From Clostridiales bacterium (lineage in GTDB: Bacteria; Bacillota; Clostridia; Christensenellales; Borkfalkiaceae), in assembly GCA_015055865.1 (NCBI GenBank), contig SVHK01000006.1:1-57347 (forward strand): a stretch of DNA of 57,347 bases, written 5' to 3'. The position numbers were made by a program, and so were the translations under genes. Under the pieces are notes generated by a model that searched no databases, was not told the origin of the DNA, and was given only the letters and a program-made list of their open reading frames with translations. Each line of letters opens with the position of its first letter. Position 1 is the stretch's first letter. Shown here piece after piece: positions 8,797 through 17,396 of this stretch.

Positions 8797-10266
8797 ATGG
8801 AAAATTACAGCGTTTACGAAGATATGTCAAGCCGAACGGGCGGAGATATTTACGTTGGAGTGGTCGGGCCCGTGCGGACGGGTAAATCGACCTTTATTAA
8901 GCGGTTTATGGAAGAACTCGTCATTCCCATCGCCGAGCCTTCCCGTCGCGCGGTGATGGTAGACGAATTACCGCAATCTTCCTACGGTAAAACGGTTATG
9001 ACGACCGAGCCGAAATTTGTGCCGGCGAAAGCGGAAAAAATTAAAATTCGGGAGGGCGCGGAAGTGTCCGTCCGCTTGGTTGATTGCGTAGGTTTTGCCG
9101 TTGAAGGCGCGAACGGGTTTGAAGAAGACGGCAAGCCAAGATTGGTTAAGACGCCTTGGCAGGACGAGGCTATCTCCTTTGAACGGGCGGCGGAAATAGG
9201 TACGGAAAAGGTTATTAACGAACATTCGACCATCGGCGTATTGGTTACGACGGACGGGAGTATTACCGATATCCCTAGGGAGAATTATATTCAAGCGGAA
9301 GAACGCGCCGTGTCTGAATTGAAAAGAATTGGTAAGCCGTTCGTTATTTTACTTAACTGCAAAGAACCGATAGATTCGATGGATTTAAAAGACGAGCTTG
9401 AAAAAAAATACGAAGTACCCGTGGTGGCTTTGAACGTGGAAAAAATGGACGAAAACGAGTTTTTGGCGTTGCTTGGAAAAATTCTTTTCGAGTTTCCCGT
9501 TTTACAAGTGGACGTCAAAATTCCCAAATGGTTGCAATCGTTACCGCAAGAAAATAAACGGATAGACGCTTTAAAATGCGCGCTTGAAAAAATTGCACCG
9601 TCACTCGTAAAAATGAAAGATTGTTTTTTGCTTGAAAACTTATTCGAAGACGACGACGGGTACGTTGCGCCAAAAGAAATTATAATGGATTTAGGCAAAG
9701 GCAGGGTAGAGATTTTTATCGATACCACGGAAAAACTGTTTTTTGAAACTTTAAGCGAAGAATGTGGAGAAGGGATTGAAGACGATTATAAATTATTCGG
9801 ATACGTATGTTCGTTGGCTGAAAGTAAACGCCATTACGATAAAATAAAAGAGGCTTTCGAATCGGCGGAAAAATCAGGGTACGGTATGGTTGCGCCTACG
9901 GAAACGGAGCTGTTGTTGGCAGAGCCGAAACTTGTAAAAAAGAGCGCAGGTTACGGCGTTAAATTTAGAGCGAGCGCGCCGGCGTATCACGTTGTTAAAA
10001 TTGACGTTACCGGCGAAGTCAATCCCATCGTCGGAACGAAACAGCAAGGGGAAGAATTTGTAAAAGAAGCGCTTGAAAGTTACGAGGCCGGTACGGAAAA
10101 AGTTTGGCAAACCAACATTTTTGGGAAATCGCTCAAAGAACTCGTAATGGACGAATTAAACGGAAAAACGACGGCTATGCCCGTTGAAATTCGTAAAAAA
10201 ATTCGTCGCACGATGATGCGCGTCGTAAACGAGGGTAAGGGTGGGATTATTTGTATTTTGCTTTAA
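8797..10266 (+). CDS. spoIVA: Stage IV sporulation protein A
   Basis: ATPase that polymerises on the forespore surface to make the basement layer of the spore coat. The N-terminal P-loop GPVRTGKST is at residues 24-32, followed by the family's Walker B-like LVDCVGFAVEGANGF region. At 489 aa it matches the Bacillus protein (492). The C-terminus ends with the conserved glycine-rich GKGGIICIL segment. A strong RBS (GAGGAGGT) precedes the ATG. It is the best single marker that the host belongs to a sporulating lineage. Confidence 0.97.
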   Translation: MENYSVYEDMSSRTGGDIYVGVVGPVRTGKSTFIKRFMEELVIPIAEPSRRAVMVDELPQSSYGKTVMTTEPKFVPAKAEKIKIREGAEVSVRLVDCVGFAVEGANGFEEDGKPRLVKTPWQDEAISFERAAEIGTEKVINEHSTIGVLVTTDGSITDIPRENYIQAEERAVSELKRIGKPFVILLNCKEPIDSMDLKDELEKKYEVPVVALNVEKMDENEFLALLGKILFEFPVLQVDVKIPKWLQSLPQENKRIDALKCALEKIAPSLVKMKDCFLLENLFEDDDGYVAPKEIIMDLGKGRVEIFIDTTEKLFFETLSEECGEGIEDDYKLFGYVCSLAESKRHYDKIKEAFESAEKSGYGMVAPTETELLLAEPKLVKKSAGYGVKFRASAPAYHVVKIDVTGEVNPIVGTKQQGEEFVKEALESYEAGTEKVWQTNIFGKSLKELVMDELNGKTTAMPVEIRKKIRRTMMRVVNEGKGGIICILL

Positions 10267-10284
10267 AAATTTGAATTAAAAATA

Positions 10285-10316
10285 GAATAAAACACCTTGT
10301 CTTAGCGCATACTCAT
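10285..10316 (+). promoter_or_regulatory. Possible sporulation-sigma promoter before the small gene
   Basis: GAATA at 10285-10289, an 18-bp spacer and CATACTC at 10308-10314 resemble SigG- or SigE-type elements. The sequence lies just upstream of a 58-aa gene that follows spoIVA. Tentative. Confidence 0.35.
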
Positions 10317-10341
10317 AATAAATTCGAAAGAAGGAGTTTCT

Positions 10342-10518
10342 ATGGGTAAAGCGTATAAAACGAAGAAAAATAAAGTACCCGTTATCGGAGATAAAGAGTA
10401 CGCGGAATATATTAATTTTTTAAAGACGGCGTCAAACGGGGACGAACGGCAAGGGGATTTGGATTTGCGTTTGATTGGAGAAAATTCGTTAAAGAAGCGC
10501 GAATTTAAAAACGGGTAA
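10342..10518 (+). CDS. Small basic hypothetical protein (58 aa)
   Basis: An ATG preceded by AAGGAG at 10331-10336 opens a 58-codon frame starting MGKAYKTKKNKVPVIGDKEY and ending KREFKNG. It is rich in Lys and Glu, has no membrane segment, and the frame is closed by a good terminator a few bases later. The combination of RBS, frame and terminator supports a real gene. Its position after spoIVA and the SigG/SigE-like promoter suggest a sporulation role; function unknown. Confidence 0.65.
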   Translation: MGKAYKTKKNKVPVIGDKEYAEYINFLKTASNGDERQGDLDLRLIGENSLKKREFKNG

Positions 10519-10524
10519 AATGCG

Positions 10525-10551
10525 AAAACGGGGCGAAAACCCCGTTTTTTT
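10525..10551 (+). terminator. Rho-independent terminator after the small gene
   Basis: ACGGGG pairs with CCCCGT around a short A-rich loop and is followed by seven T. Confidence 0.85.
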
Positions 10552-10645
10552 GCTTTAGTAAAGAGTAATAACCAAATGGATAATGAAAAAAGTAATAAAA
10601 AAACTAAAAAAATCGCAAAAAAAAGCTTTTTTTTCGGCAAAATCC

Positions 10646-10674
10646 TTGACCGAAATAAATAGATATGTTATAAT
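10646..10674 (+). promoter_or_regulatory. Sigma-A promoter and structured leader of the 10795 gene
   Basis: -35 TTGACC at 10646-10651, a 17-bp spacer and -10 TATAAT at 10669-10674. The roughly 110-nt leader contains a hairpin with GCCCGTT and AACGGGC arms (about 10706-10736). Confidence 0.75.
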
Positions 10675-10794
10675 AGACTAGTAAAAAAAGGGTTTTCGTT
10701 CGATTGCCCGTTCTCAAAAGAGAAAAAAACGGGCGACGTTCGCTAAAACAGTCTTGCGAGCGGATAAAAACCAAGTCTATTTTAGAGGTGTGAA

Positions 10795-13311
10795 ATGTCG
10801 GAACAAGAAAAGAAGAATCTCAACCAAGAAACGGCTAATTCGACGGCGGAAGAAATGGCTCTTATGATTGAAGGGCTTTATAATGGTATCGTCGCAAGCT
10901 TGAAAAAACTGAAGGGTGAAATTTGCAACGAAATGAAGTATTCGGCTTTGCAAATTAACGCTTATTGCGAAACGATTCAACAAGAAGCTACGCAAATGGT
11001 TGCGAAGAACCACGCAATGATTCTTGCCGTTTCCAAAGAACTTAAATATGGTTATCAACAAAACCAAATGATTCACGAAGACCTCGTGCATCTTATTAGC
11101 GACGATTTGTTTGCAAAAATCGAAGAATGGTCGGGTAAAGTTGACGCTGTATCTGAAAAGCTCGAAGCCGTATCTGAAATAGAAAAGGTTATTCCTGCTA
11201 TCGAAGAAGCGTCTAAAGCGTTGACGGAAAAAATCGAAGCTTTAAAAGATAACGACGAACTTCTTGAAAAAATTAAAGAAATCGTTGCTGGTACATACGA
11301 AACGGTAGATTATGCGAAGATTAACGATATGATTGATTCTTCCGTAATCAAAGCGGAAAATTCTATTATTGAACAAACGCAAGAAATCGTAGAAAACGCG
11401 ACCGTTGCTTCCGCGGAACAAAGTCAACAAATTTTGAACGCTATCAACGCGATTGAAATTCCCGAAGCGGTTGATTATACCCGTATCGTCGAAGAAGTAA
11501 GCGAACGCGTTCTTGAATTGTTGCGCGAAGAATTTACTGTTTACCAAGAAGAAGTTATCGACGAAGAACTTGAAGAAGAAATTCTTGAAGATGAAGTTGA
11601 AGAAGAATCGGAAGAAACGGAAGAACTTGTAGAAGAAGTTTCCGAAGAAGTCGTAACCGAAGAAACGACGGAAGAAGTTGCATCTGAAACGGAAGAAGTC
11701 GTTGAAGAACCCGTTGAAGAAACCGTTGAAGAAACCGTTGTAACGGACGAAGTTGTTGAAACGGTTGAAGAACCTGAAGAAGAAGTAGTCGTTGAAAAAC
11801 CCGTTATTACGGAAATCGATTACGATAGAATCGTAGAAAGAACGGCTGAAAAAGTAGTTGAATCGTTGCCTTTTGTTGAAAAGATTGACTATAAGCAAAT
11901 TGAAGAAATGATTCAAGCCGTTGTTTTGGACGTAGTTGTTCTTGCGGACGAAGTTGCGGATAAGGTCGTTGAAAAGCTTCCTCAACCCGAAGCTCCCGAA
12001 GCGATTGATTACGAACGTATCGCGGAAGTTGTTGCTGAAACTGTACCCGCGCCTGAAATGATTGACTACGAACGTCTTTCCGAAACGGTAGTATCTAAGA
12101 TTCCTGCTCCCGAAGCAGTTGATTACGACCGTTTGGCAGAAACCGTTCTTGCAAAAATACCTGCTCCCGAAACGGTTGATTACGACCGTTTAGCAGAAAC
12201 CGTTCTTGCAAAAATGCCTGTTCCCGAAACGGTTGATTACGACCGTTTGGCAGAAACCGTTCTTGCAAAAATGCCTACGCCCGAAACGATTGATTACGAA
12301 GCTCTTTCCGATATAATCGTATCGAAGATGCCTAAGCCCGTTGAACCGGCTCCCGTTGATTACGAAACGCTTGCGGAAATGGTTGCGGCGAAGATGGTTG
12401 CTCCGACTTACGACGTAGTGCTTGACGCGGAAGGGATTGAAAACGTTGCGCTTGGCGTTTGTGAAAATCTTAACGTAACGGCTCTTGCGGAAATGGTCGT
12501 TGAAAAGTTGAATTACGAACAGTTGGCGGATATGGTTGCAGAAAGACTTGCCGTAAAGATTGAATTCGTTTCCGAACCGATTGTGGAAGTAGAAGAACCT
12601 ATTGAAGAAGTAGTTGAAGAAGCGCAAGAAGAAACCGTAGTAGAAGAAACGACTGAAGTAGTTGAAGAAGTTGTAGCGGAAGAACCGGCTGAAGTAGTTG
12701 AAGAAGTCGTAACTGAAGAAACGGTTGAAGAGCCCGTTGATGAAATCGCGGTAGCGCAAGATTCCCAATATATGGAAGAAGGCAATGAGCTCGTTGACGC
12801 AGAAACGGGTATGGTCGTTCGTTTAAAGAGAAGCTTTACGGCGAAGCTTAAGCAAAGCGACGAAGAAGTAAAAGTTTTCTACGATATGATTAAAAACGAA
12901 CTTGCTTCGTATAAGAAAGTTAAGTCGACTGTAAGTTGGCACGGCGATAGATTTAATCTTGGTCGCGCAACCGTTGCGAAAATGAACATTTGCGGAAAGA
13001 CGCTTTGCTTCTACGTAGCGCTTAACCCCGAAGACCCTGAATTAAAGACGACCGTATATCATCAAAAGAACGTTGGCGACCAAAAAGCTTATCAAGCAAC
13101 ACCTTTCAAAGTAAAAGTTAAGAGTGAAATGGGCGCAAAGAGAGCTATTCGTTTGGTTGGTGTTCTTGCGGAAAAGATTGGTGCGGTTAAAAAGCCCGAT
13201 TATGTAGCTACTGATTACGTTCAAGAATTTGCATACGAAACGACGAAAGAGTTGTTGGATAAAGGCTTGATTAAAGAAACGAAAGAAAAGAAAATTGCGT
13301 TTGAATTCTAA
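10795..13311 (+). CDS. Large acidic repeat protein with a conserved C-terminal domain
   Basis: An 838-aa cytoplasmic-looking protein. Residues 1-160 are helical and coiled-coil-like, about 250-340 are almost only Glu/Val/Thr, and about 395-520 carry repeats of the form PETVDYDRLAETVLAKMP (three nearly identical 57-bp DNA copies at 12118-12288, degenerate copies on both sides). A second Glu/Val stretch follows. The last about 150 residues form a compact domain (RSFTAKLKQ, KVKSTVSWHGDRFN, GKTLCFYVALNP) that I recall as a recurring uncharacterised C-terminal domain in Clostridia. No signal peptide. Function unknown; a scaffold at a surface or cytoskeleton is speculation. Confidence 0.8.
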   Translation: MSEQEKKNLNQETANSTAEEMALMIEGLYNGIVASLKKLKGEICNEMKYSALQINAYCETIQQEATQMVAKNHAMILAVSKELKYGYQQNQMIHEDLVHLISDDLFAKIEEWSGKVDAVSEKLEAVSEIEKVIPAIEEASKALTEKIEALKDNDELLEKIKEIVAGTYETVDYAKINDMIDSSVIKAENSIIEQTQEIVENATVASAEQSQQILNAINAIEIPEAVDYTRIVEEVSERVLELLREEFTVYQEEVIDEELEEEILEDEVEEESEETEELVEEVSEEVVTEETTEEVASETEEVVEEPVEETVEETVVTDEVVETVEEPEEEVVVEKPVITEIDYDRIVERTAEKVVESLPFVEKIDYKQIEEMIQAVVLDVVVLADEVADKVVEKLPQPEAPEAIDYERIAEVVAETVPAPEMIDYERLSETVVSKIPAPEAVDYDRLAETVLAKIPAPETVDYDRLAETVLAKMPVPETVDYDRLAETVLAKMPTPETIDYEALSDIIVSKMPKPVEPAPVDYETLAEMVAAKMVAPTYDVVLDAEGIENVALGVCENLNVTALAEMVVEKLNYEQLADMVAERLAVKIEFVSEPIVEVEEPIEEVVEEAQEETVVEETTEVVEEVVAEEPAEVVEEVVTEETVEEPVDEIAVAQDSQYMEEGNELVDAETGMVVRLKRSFTAKLKQSDEEVKVFYDMIKNELASYKKVKSTVSWHGDRFNLGRATVAKMNICGKTLCFYVALNPEDPELKTTVYHQKNVGDQKAYQATPFKVKVKSEMGAKRAIRLVGVLAEKIGAVKKPDYVATDYVQEFAYETTKELLDKGLIKETKEKKIAFEF
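12118..12288 (+). repeat. Three tandem 57-bp coding repeats
   Basis: Units at 12118-12174, 12175-12231 and 12232-12288 encode 19 residues each (VDYDRLAETVLAKxPxPET). They differ at only a few bases; degenerate units flank them on both sides within the acidic repeat protein. Confidence 0.9.
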
Positions 13312-13345
13312 TTTGAGTTCGTATAAACAAAAATAAGAGAGATGA

Positions 13346-13382
13346 GGGCTGAAAATTACAAACTTTCGGCCCTTTCTTTTTT
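13346..13382 (+). terminator. Terminator after the acidic repeat protein gene
   Basis: GGGCTGAAA pairs with TTTCGGCCC (13346-13354 with 13364-13372), followed by TTTCTTTTTT. Confidence 0.85.
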
Positions 13383-13420
13383 AACGCGTTTAATTTTATA
13401 AGTTTAAATAATTAAAAAAA

Positions 13421-13560
13421 GGGCAATGCTTTGCGTGATTGCATTCTTATCGTTACATACCTTAGGCAAGCCTAAAGACGTTCTTGGCTTGGTTTTATTG
13501 ATAAGAAAAAGCAAGCGGAAACGTTGATAAATTCTTTATAAGTTTTGCTATTGATAAGGG
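13421..13560 (+). ncRNA. Structured leader upstream of RNase J
   Basis: Several nested pairings lie before the gene: GCAAT/ATTGC (13423-13442), the perfect hairpin TTAGGC-AA-GCCTAA (13462-13475), and CTTATC at 13446-13451, which can pair with either of two GATAAG copies (13500-13505 and 13553-13558). A regulatory 5' UTR is plausible because RNases often control their own mRNA, but this is inference. Confidence 0.35.
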
Positions 13561-13585
13561 GATTATAAAGGAGTAAATTAAAAAA

Positions 13586-15544
13586 GTGAACGAAAAAACG
13601 AGAAGAAAGACTTTTGTGGTAACGGAAAACGCCAAAAAGGTTTTAGAAGAAAGAGCTCGCGTATTGGGGAAAAATACGAATAGCTCAAGACGAAAAAAAG
13701 GCGGAAATTCAAAAAAATCGATGGGTACGCCAATGGACGTCAGCGCTTACTCTATAGGCGAACAACCTAGTAAACCCGTAAAAAAGAAAAAAACGCCCAT
13801 TCAAAAGACGGATAAAAACCAAAAAGGCGCGTCCCTTCCTTCAGGTCAAACGGCCGTTGAATTGGATAAGTCACCGCGAACGAATAAAAAGAAAAAAGTA
13901 AAAATTATTTTTCTTGGTGGCGTAGGCGAAATTGGAAAAAATATGACGGCAATCGAGTGCGGAAACGATATCGTCGTGATAGACGCTGGGTTGACTTTTC
14001 CGAATAACGAGGACATGCCTGGGATTGACGTCGTCGTGCCGGACGTAACTTATCTTGCGCAAAATAAGGATAAAGTTCGTGGTGTTTTGTTGACGCACGG
14101 TCACGAGGACCATATCGGCGGTTTGTCGTATTTAATGAAAGAGTTGAACGAGAATACGCCTATTTACGGAACGAAACTGACTTTGGCGCTCGCGGATAAC
14201 AAATTGCAAGAGCACAATTTGCACGACGTAAACGAACGGGTAGTAACCGCTGGAGAACGCATAAAAATTGGCGTGTTTGACGTTGAATTTATTAACGTAA
14301 ATCACTCTATTTCCGGTGCTGTGGCGCTTGCGATTCGTACTCCGGCAGGGCTTATTTATCATAGCGGTGATTACAAAATAGATTTAACGCCAGTTGCGGG
14401 TGAGCCGATTGATTTAAAACGGATAGCGGAGCTTGGAAAGGAAGGGGTTTTGCTTTGTATGGGCGAATCGACGAATATCGAACGCGCTGGATATACAATG
14501 AGCGAAACCGTCGTTGGTACGACTTTGGACCATCTCTTTTCAGAGAATATGAATAGGCGTTTGATTATCGCTACGTTTGCCTCCAACGTGCATAGATTAC
14601 AGCAAATTATCGACCTTGCCGTAAAATATAGGAGAAAAATCGCTTTGTCGGGACGTAGTATGTTTAAAGTCGTCGATGCGGCGGTTAAAATAGGCGAGTT
14701 AAAAATCCCCGAAGGCATTTTAATCGATATTGAAAAGACGAAAAATTTTTTTGACGGCGAACTTTTGATTGTTTCAACGGGTACGCAGGGTGAACCAATG
14801 AGCGCTTTAACGCGAATGGCGTCGGGAGAGTTTAATAAAGTCGTAATTGGAGAAAACGATACGATTATTATTTCCGCGACCCCTATTCCCGGTAACGAAA
14901 AGCCCGTTTATCGAGTAATTAATAACCTGTATAAACAGGGCGCAAAAGTTATTTATCAAAGCTTGGAAAAAATTCACGTTTCCGGCCACGCCTGTCAAGA
15001 AGAGCATAAAATTTTGCTTACGCTTTTAAAACCGAAATTCTTTATTCCCGTGCACGGTGAATACAGACATTTAAAACTCCACGCACAATTGGCGCAAGAA
15101 TTGGGTATGCCGTCGAGGAATATTCTCATCACGGAAATAGGAAATTGTGTAGAGTTGACGGAAAATTCTATTAAGCTTGCGGGAAATATTCCGGCTGGAA
15201 CGAGATTAATCGACGGAGAAGGTTTTGAGGATTACGGAACGAGCGAAGTAATGAAAGATAGATTGAAAATGTCCTCTGAAGGCATTTTTGCCGTTTCTCT
15301 TGCCGTAGCAGGAAACTACGTGATTAACGAACCGATTATCGAAGTACGCGGGTTTATGTTCTCGGAGAATAACGATTTAGAAAAAGAGCTTAAATCCGTC
15401 GTGCAACGCGCGGTGGAGACTTACGATTATTCGTGTGGAAGTAAGGACGAATTTGCGATTTTCGTTCGAAAGTCTTTGCAAAATTATTTATATAAGAAAA
15501 CGAAACAATCTCCGCTTATTATCGTATCCGTTTTAGACGTATAA
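13586..15544 (+). CDS. rnj: Ribonuclease J with extended basic N-terminus
   Basis: Metallo-beta-lactamase/beta-CASP ribonuclease (endo- and 5'-3' exonuclease) of RNA decay and maturation. The zinc motif HGHEDH is at residues 171-176, and the later beta-CASP motifs (GTQGEP, HVSGHA, HGEYRH) are all present. The core starts near residue 104; the first about 100 residues are a Lys/Ser-rich low-complexity extension absent from Bacillus RNase J1. The GTG start has a proper RBS (AAGGAG). It heads a gene run with trmR and trhP. Confidence 0.95.
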   Translation: MNEKTRRKTFVVTENAKKVLEERARVLGKNTNSSRRKKGGNSKKSMGTPMDVSAYSIGEQPSKPVKKKKTPIQKTDKNQKGASLPSGQTAVELDKSPRTNKKKKVKIIFLGGVGEIGKNMTAIECGNDIVVIDAGLTFPNNEDMPGIDVVVPDVTYLAQNKDKVRGVLLTHGHEDHIGGLSYLMKELNENTPIYGTKLTLALADNKLQEHNLHDVNERVVTAGERIKIGVFDVEFINVNHSISGAVALAIRTPAGLIYHSGDYKIDLTPVAGEPIDLKRIAELGKEGVLLCMGESTNIERAGYTMSETVVGTTLDHLFSENMNRRLIIATFASNVHRLQQIIDLAVKYRRKIALSGRSMFKVVDAAVKIGELKIPEGILIDIEKTKNFFDGELLIVSTGTQGEPMSALTRMASGEFNKVVIGENDTIIISATPIPGNEKPVYRVINNLYKQGAKVIYQSLEKIHVSGHACQEEHKILLTLLKPKFFIPVHGEYRHLKLHAQLAQELGMPSRNILITEIGNCVELTENSIKLAGNIPAGTRLIDGEGFEDYGTSEVMKDRLKMSSEGIFAVSLAVAGNYVINEPIIEVRGFMFSENNDLEKELKSVVQRAVETYDYSCGSKDEFAIFVRKSLQNYLYKKTKQSPLIIVSVLDV

Positions 15545-15560
15545 AGGAAAGATTTTACGA

Positions 15561-16199
15561 ATGAAATACACGGCATCTTTAGTAAAATTACAAATAGACG
15601 AACGCGTCGCCGTCTTACGTGCCGACGCGCTTTCGCGTGGTATTCCCGTTGCGGACGATGAAACGTTGAATTATTTATTGTTGACGCTTACGGCGTTTCA
15701 ACCGAGTCGCATTTTGGAAATCGGTACGGCTGTTGGGCTTTCCGCTTCGGCAATGCTTATGGCTTGCCCGAATGCAAAAGTAACGACGATCGAGCTGGAA
15801 GAAGAACGATATTTAGAAGCGAAAGAAAATTTTAAAAAATTGGGTGTCGAAGAACGCGTGAACTCGTACCTGGGTGATGCCGGCGAGATTTTATCGATGA
15901 TGGACGGCAAGTTCGATTTCGTGTTTTTGGACGGACCGAAAGCTCAATACGAGAAATATTTATTCGATTTAAAGCGTTTGATGAGAAAGGGCGCGTTGCT
16001 TTTTGCTGACGACGTTTTGCTTTACGGTTGGGTGAGTGGAGAAGAACCTACTCCGCAAAAACGCCATTCAATCGTCGATAAAATTCGTTCGTATTTGAAC
16101 GTCGTTACGAGCTCTCCAGACTTTATGACGTCCGTATTGAACGTTGGGGACGGCGTTGCGCTTTCCTTGTATTTAGGAAAGGGGGAAGAAAATGATTAA
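15561..16199 (+). CDS. trmR: tRNA 5-hydroxyuridine methyltransferase / O-methyltransferase family
   Basis: A 212-aa class I SAM O-methyltransferase with motif I LEIGTAVG at residues 52-59 and FVFLDGPK further on. Its immediate neighbour is a U32-family protein; this pairing matches yrrM (trmR) with yrrN/O (trhP) in Bacillus, where the pair makes 5-methoxyuridine at tRNA position 34. The assignment to tRNA modification rests on this context; the family alone says only O-methyltransferase. It overlaps the next gene by 8 bp. Confidence 0.8.
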   Translation: MKYTASLVKLQIDERVAVLRADALSRGIPVADDETLNYLLLTLTAFQPSRILEIGTAVGLSASAMLMACPNAKVTTIELEEERYLEAKENFKKLGVEERVNSYLGDAGEILSMMDGKFDFVFLDGPKAQYEKYLFDLKRLMRKGALLFADDVLLYGWVSGEEPTPQKRHSIVDKIRSYLNVVTSSPDFMTSVLNVGDGVALSLYLGKGEEND

Positions 16200-17391
16200 G
16201 AGTGAATTGTTAGCGCCTGCTGGGAGTTATTCAAAATTATTAACCGCTTTCCATTTCGGCGCGGACACGGTTTACGTGGGTGGTAAAAGTTTTTCTTTGA
16301 GAACGTTTGCGGATAATTTTACTTTAGACGAGCTTTCGCAAGCCGTAAAAACTGCGCATTCTTTAGGAAAGAAAGTGTACGTTACCGCTAATATTTTTGC
16401 GAAAAACCACGATTTTTTGGCGTTAGAAGAATATTTTAAATATCTTTACGAAATTAACGTAGACGCCGTAATTGTCAGCGACCCCGGCGTGGTATATTTG
16501 GCGAAGAAAGTTGCGCCCAATCTTGCAATACATTTGTCTACGCAGGCAAATACGACGAATAAATATTCCGTTAAATTTTGGTCGGAAATAGGCGTTTCGC
16601 GTGTTATTTTGGCTAGAGAACTTTCTTTAAAAGAGATTGCGGAGATTAAAGATTTTTCCCCTGAAACGGAGTTGGAAACTTTCGTGCACGGCGCGATGTG
16701 TATTTCTTATAGCGGTCGGTGCTTATTGTCCGATTATTTAGACGGTCGTTCGTCGAATAGGGGGGCGTGCGTACAATCTTGCCGTTGGAAATACGAAGTT
16801 CGAGCTTTGAATCCGACGAACAAAGAAACGGGTTGGCTACCCCTTGAAGAAGATGAGAAAGGTTCGTTTATTTTCAATAGTAAAGACTTAAATATGCTTG
16901 CGCATTTATCCGAAATGGAGAGGGCAGGTGTGAGTTCTTTCAAGATTGAAGGTAGAATGAAAAGCGGATATTATTTGGCTACCGTCATTAACGCATACCG
17001 CAGATTTATGGACGGCGAGAATCTCTCTTTAAGTCAGGACGAATTGCAAAGAGTGGCGCATCGTGAATATACGACGGCGTATGCCTTTGGCGAAAATAAT
17101 CAAACGGTAAATTATTCGGATAGTCAATCTAAAGGCGATTATAAATATATCGCGGACGTGCTTGGATACGAGAATGGATATGCGCTCGTGGAAATGCGTA
17201 ACCGTTTCAAAAAGGGTGAAAGCTTAGAGGTTTTATCACCCGACAACAATTTCCAAAAAAGTTTCCTAGCGGATGAGATTTACGATTCAAAAAACGAAAT
17301 TACAAACGATTGTAAATTGGTGCAAGAGCGTTATAAAATCAAGTGCCCTTATCCGTTAAAAGCAGGAGATTTTTTACGAAGGAAGGTGTAG
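16192..17391 (+). CDS. trhP: U32-family tRNA hydroxylation protein
   Basis: A 399-aa member of the 'peptidase U32' family, now known to include TrhP, needed for 5-hydroxyuridine formation in tRNA wobble positions. It has the N-terminal LAPAGSYSKLLTAFHFGAD block and the U32 signature at about 162-178 (ETFVHGAMCISYSGRC), with cysteines at about 170, 177, 193 and 197 that could hold a metal cluster. It overlaps trmR by 8 bp, consistent with a joint modification pathway. Confidence 0.85.
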   Translation: MIKSELLAPAGSYSKLLTAFHFGADTVYVGGKSFSLRTFADNFTLDELSQAVKTAHSLGKKVYVTANIFAKNHDFLALEEYFKYLYEINVDAVIVSDPGVVYLAKKVAPNLAIHLSTQANTTNKYSVKFWSEIGVSRVILARELSLKEIAEIKDFSPETELETFVHGAMCISYSGRCLLSDYLDGRSSNRGACVQSCRWKYEVRALNPTNKETGWLPLEEDEKGSFIFNSKDLNMLAHLSEMERAGVSSFKIEGRMKSGYYLATVINAYRRFMDGENLSLSQDELQRVAHREYTTAYAFGENNQTVNYSDSQSKGDYKYIADVLGYENGYALVEMRNRFKKGESLEVLSPDNNFQKSFLADEIYDSKNEITNDCKLVQERYKIKCPYPLKAGDFLRRKV

Positions 17392-17396
17392 TGAAA

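Noticed and set aside
12118-12288. CRISPR-like regular repeats
   Set aside because: The repeats are direct, adjacent, in frame and code for protein; there are no unique spacers. The same applies to 53046-53864.
11242-12768. Minus-strand frames of 247 and 192 aa rich in Phe/Asn/Arg
   Set aside because: They are shadows of the Glu/Val-rich plus-strand repeat gene; the composition is the reverse complement of GAA/GTT codons.
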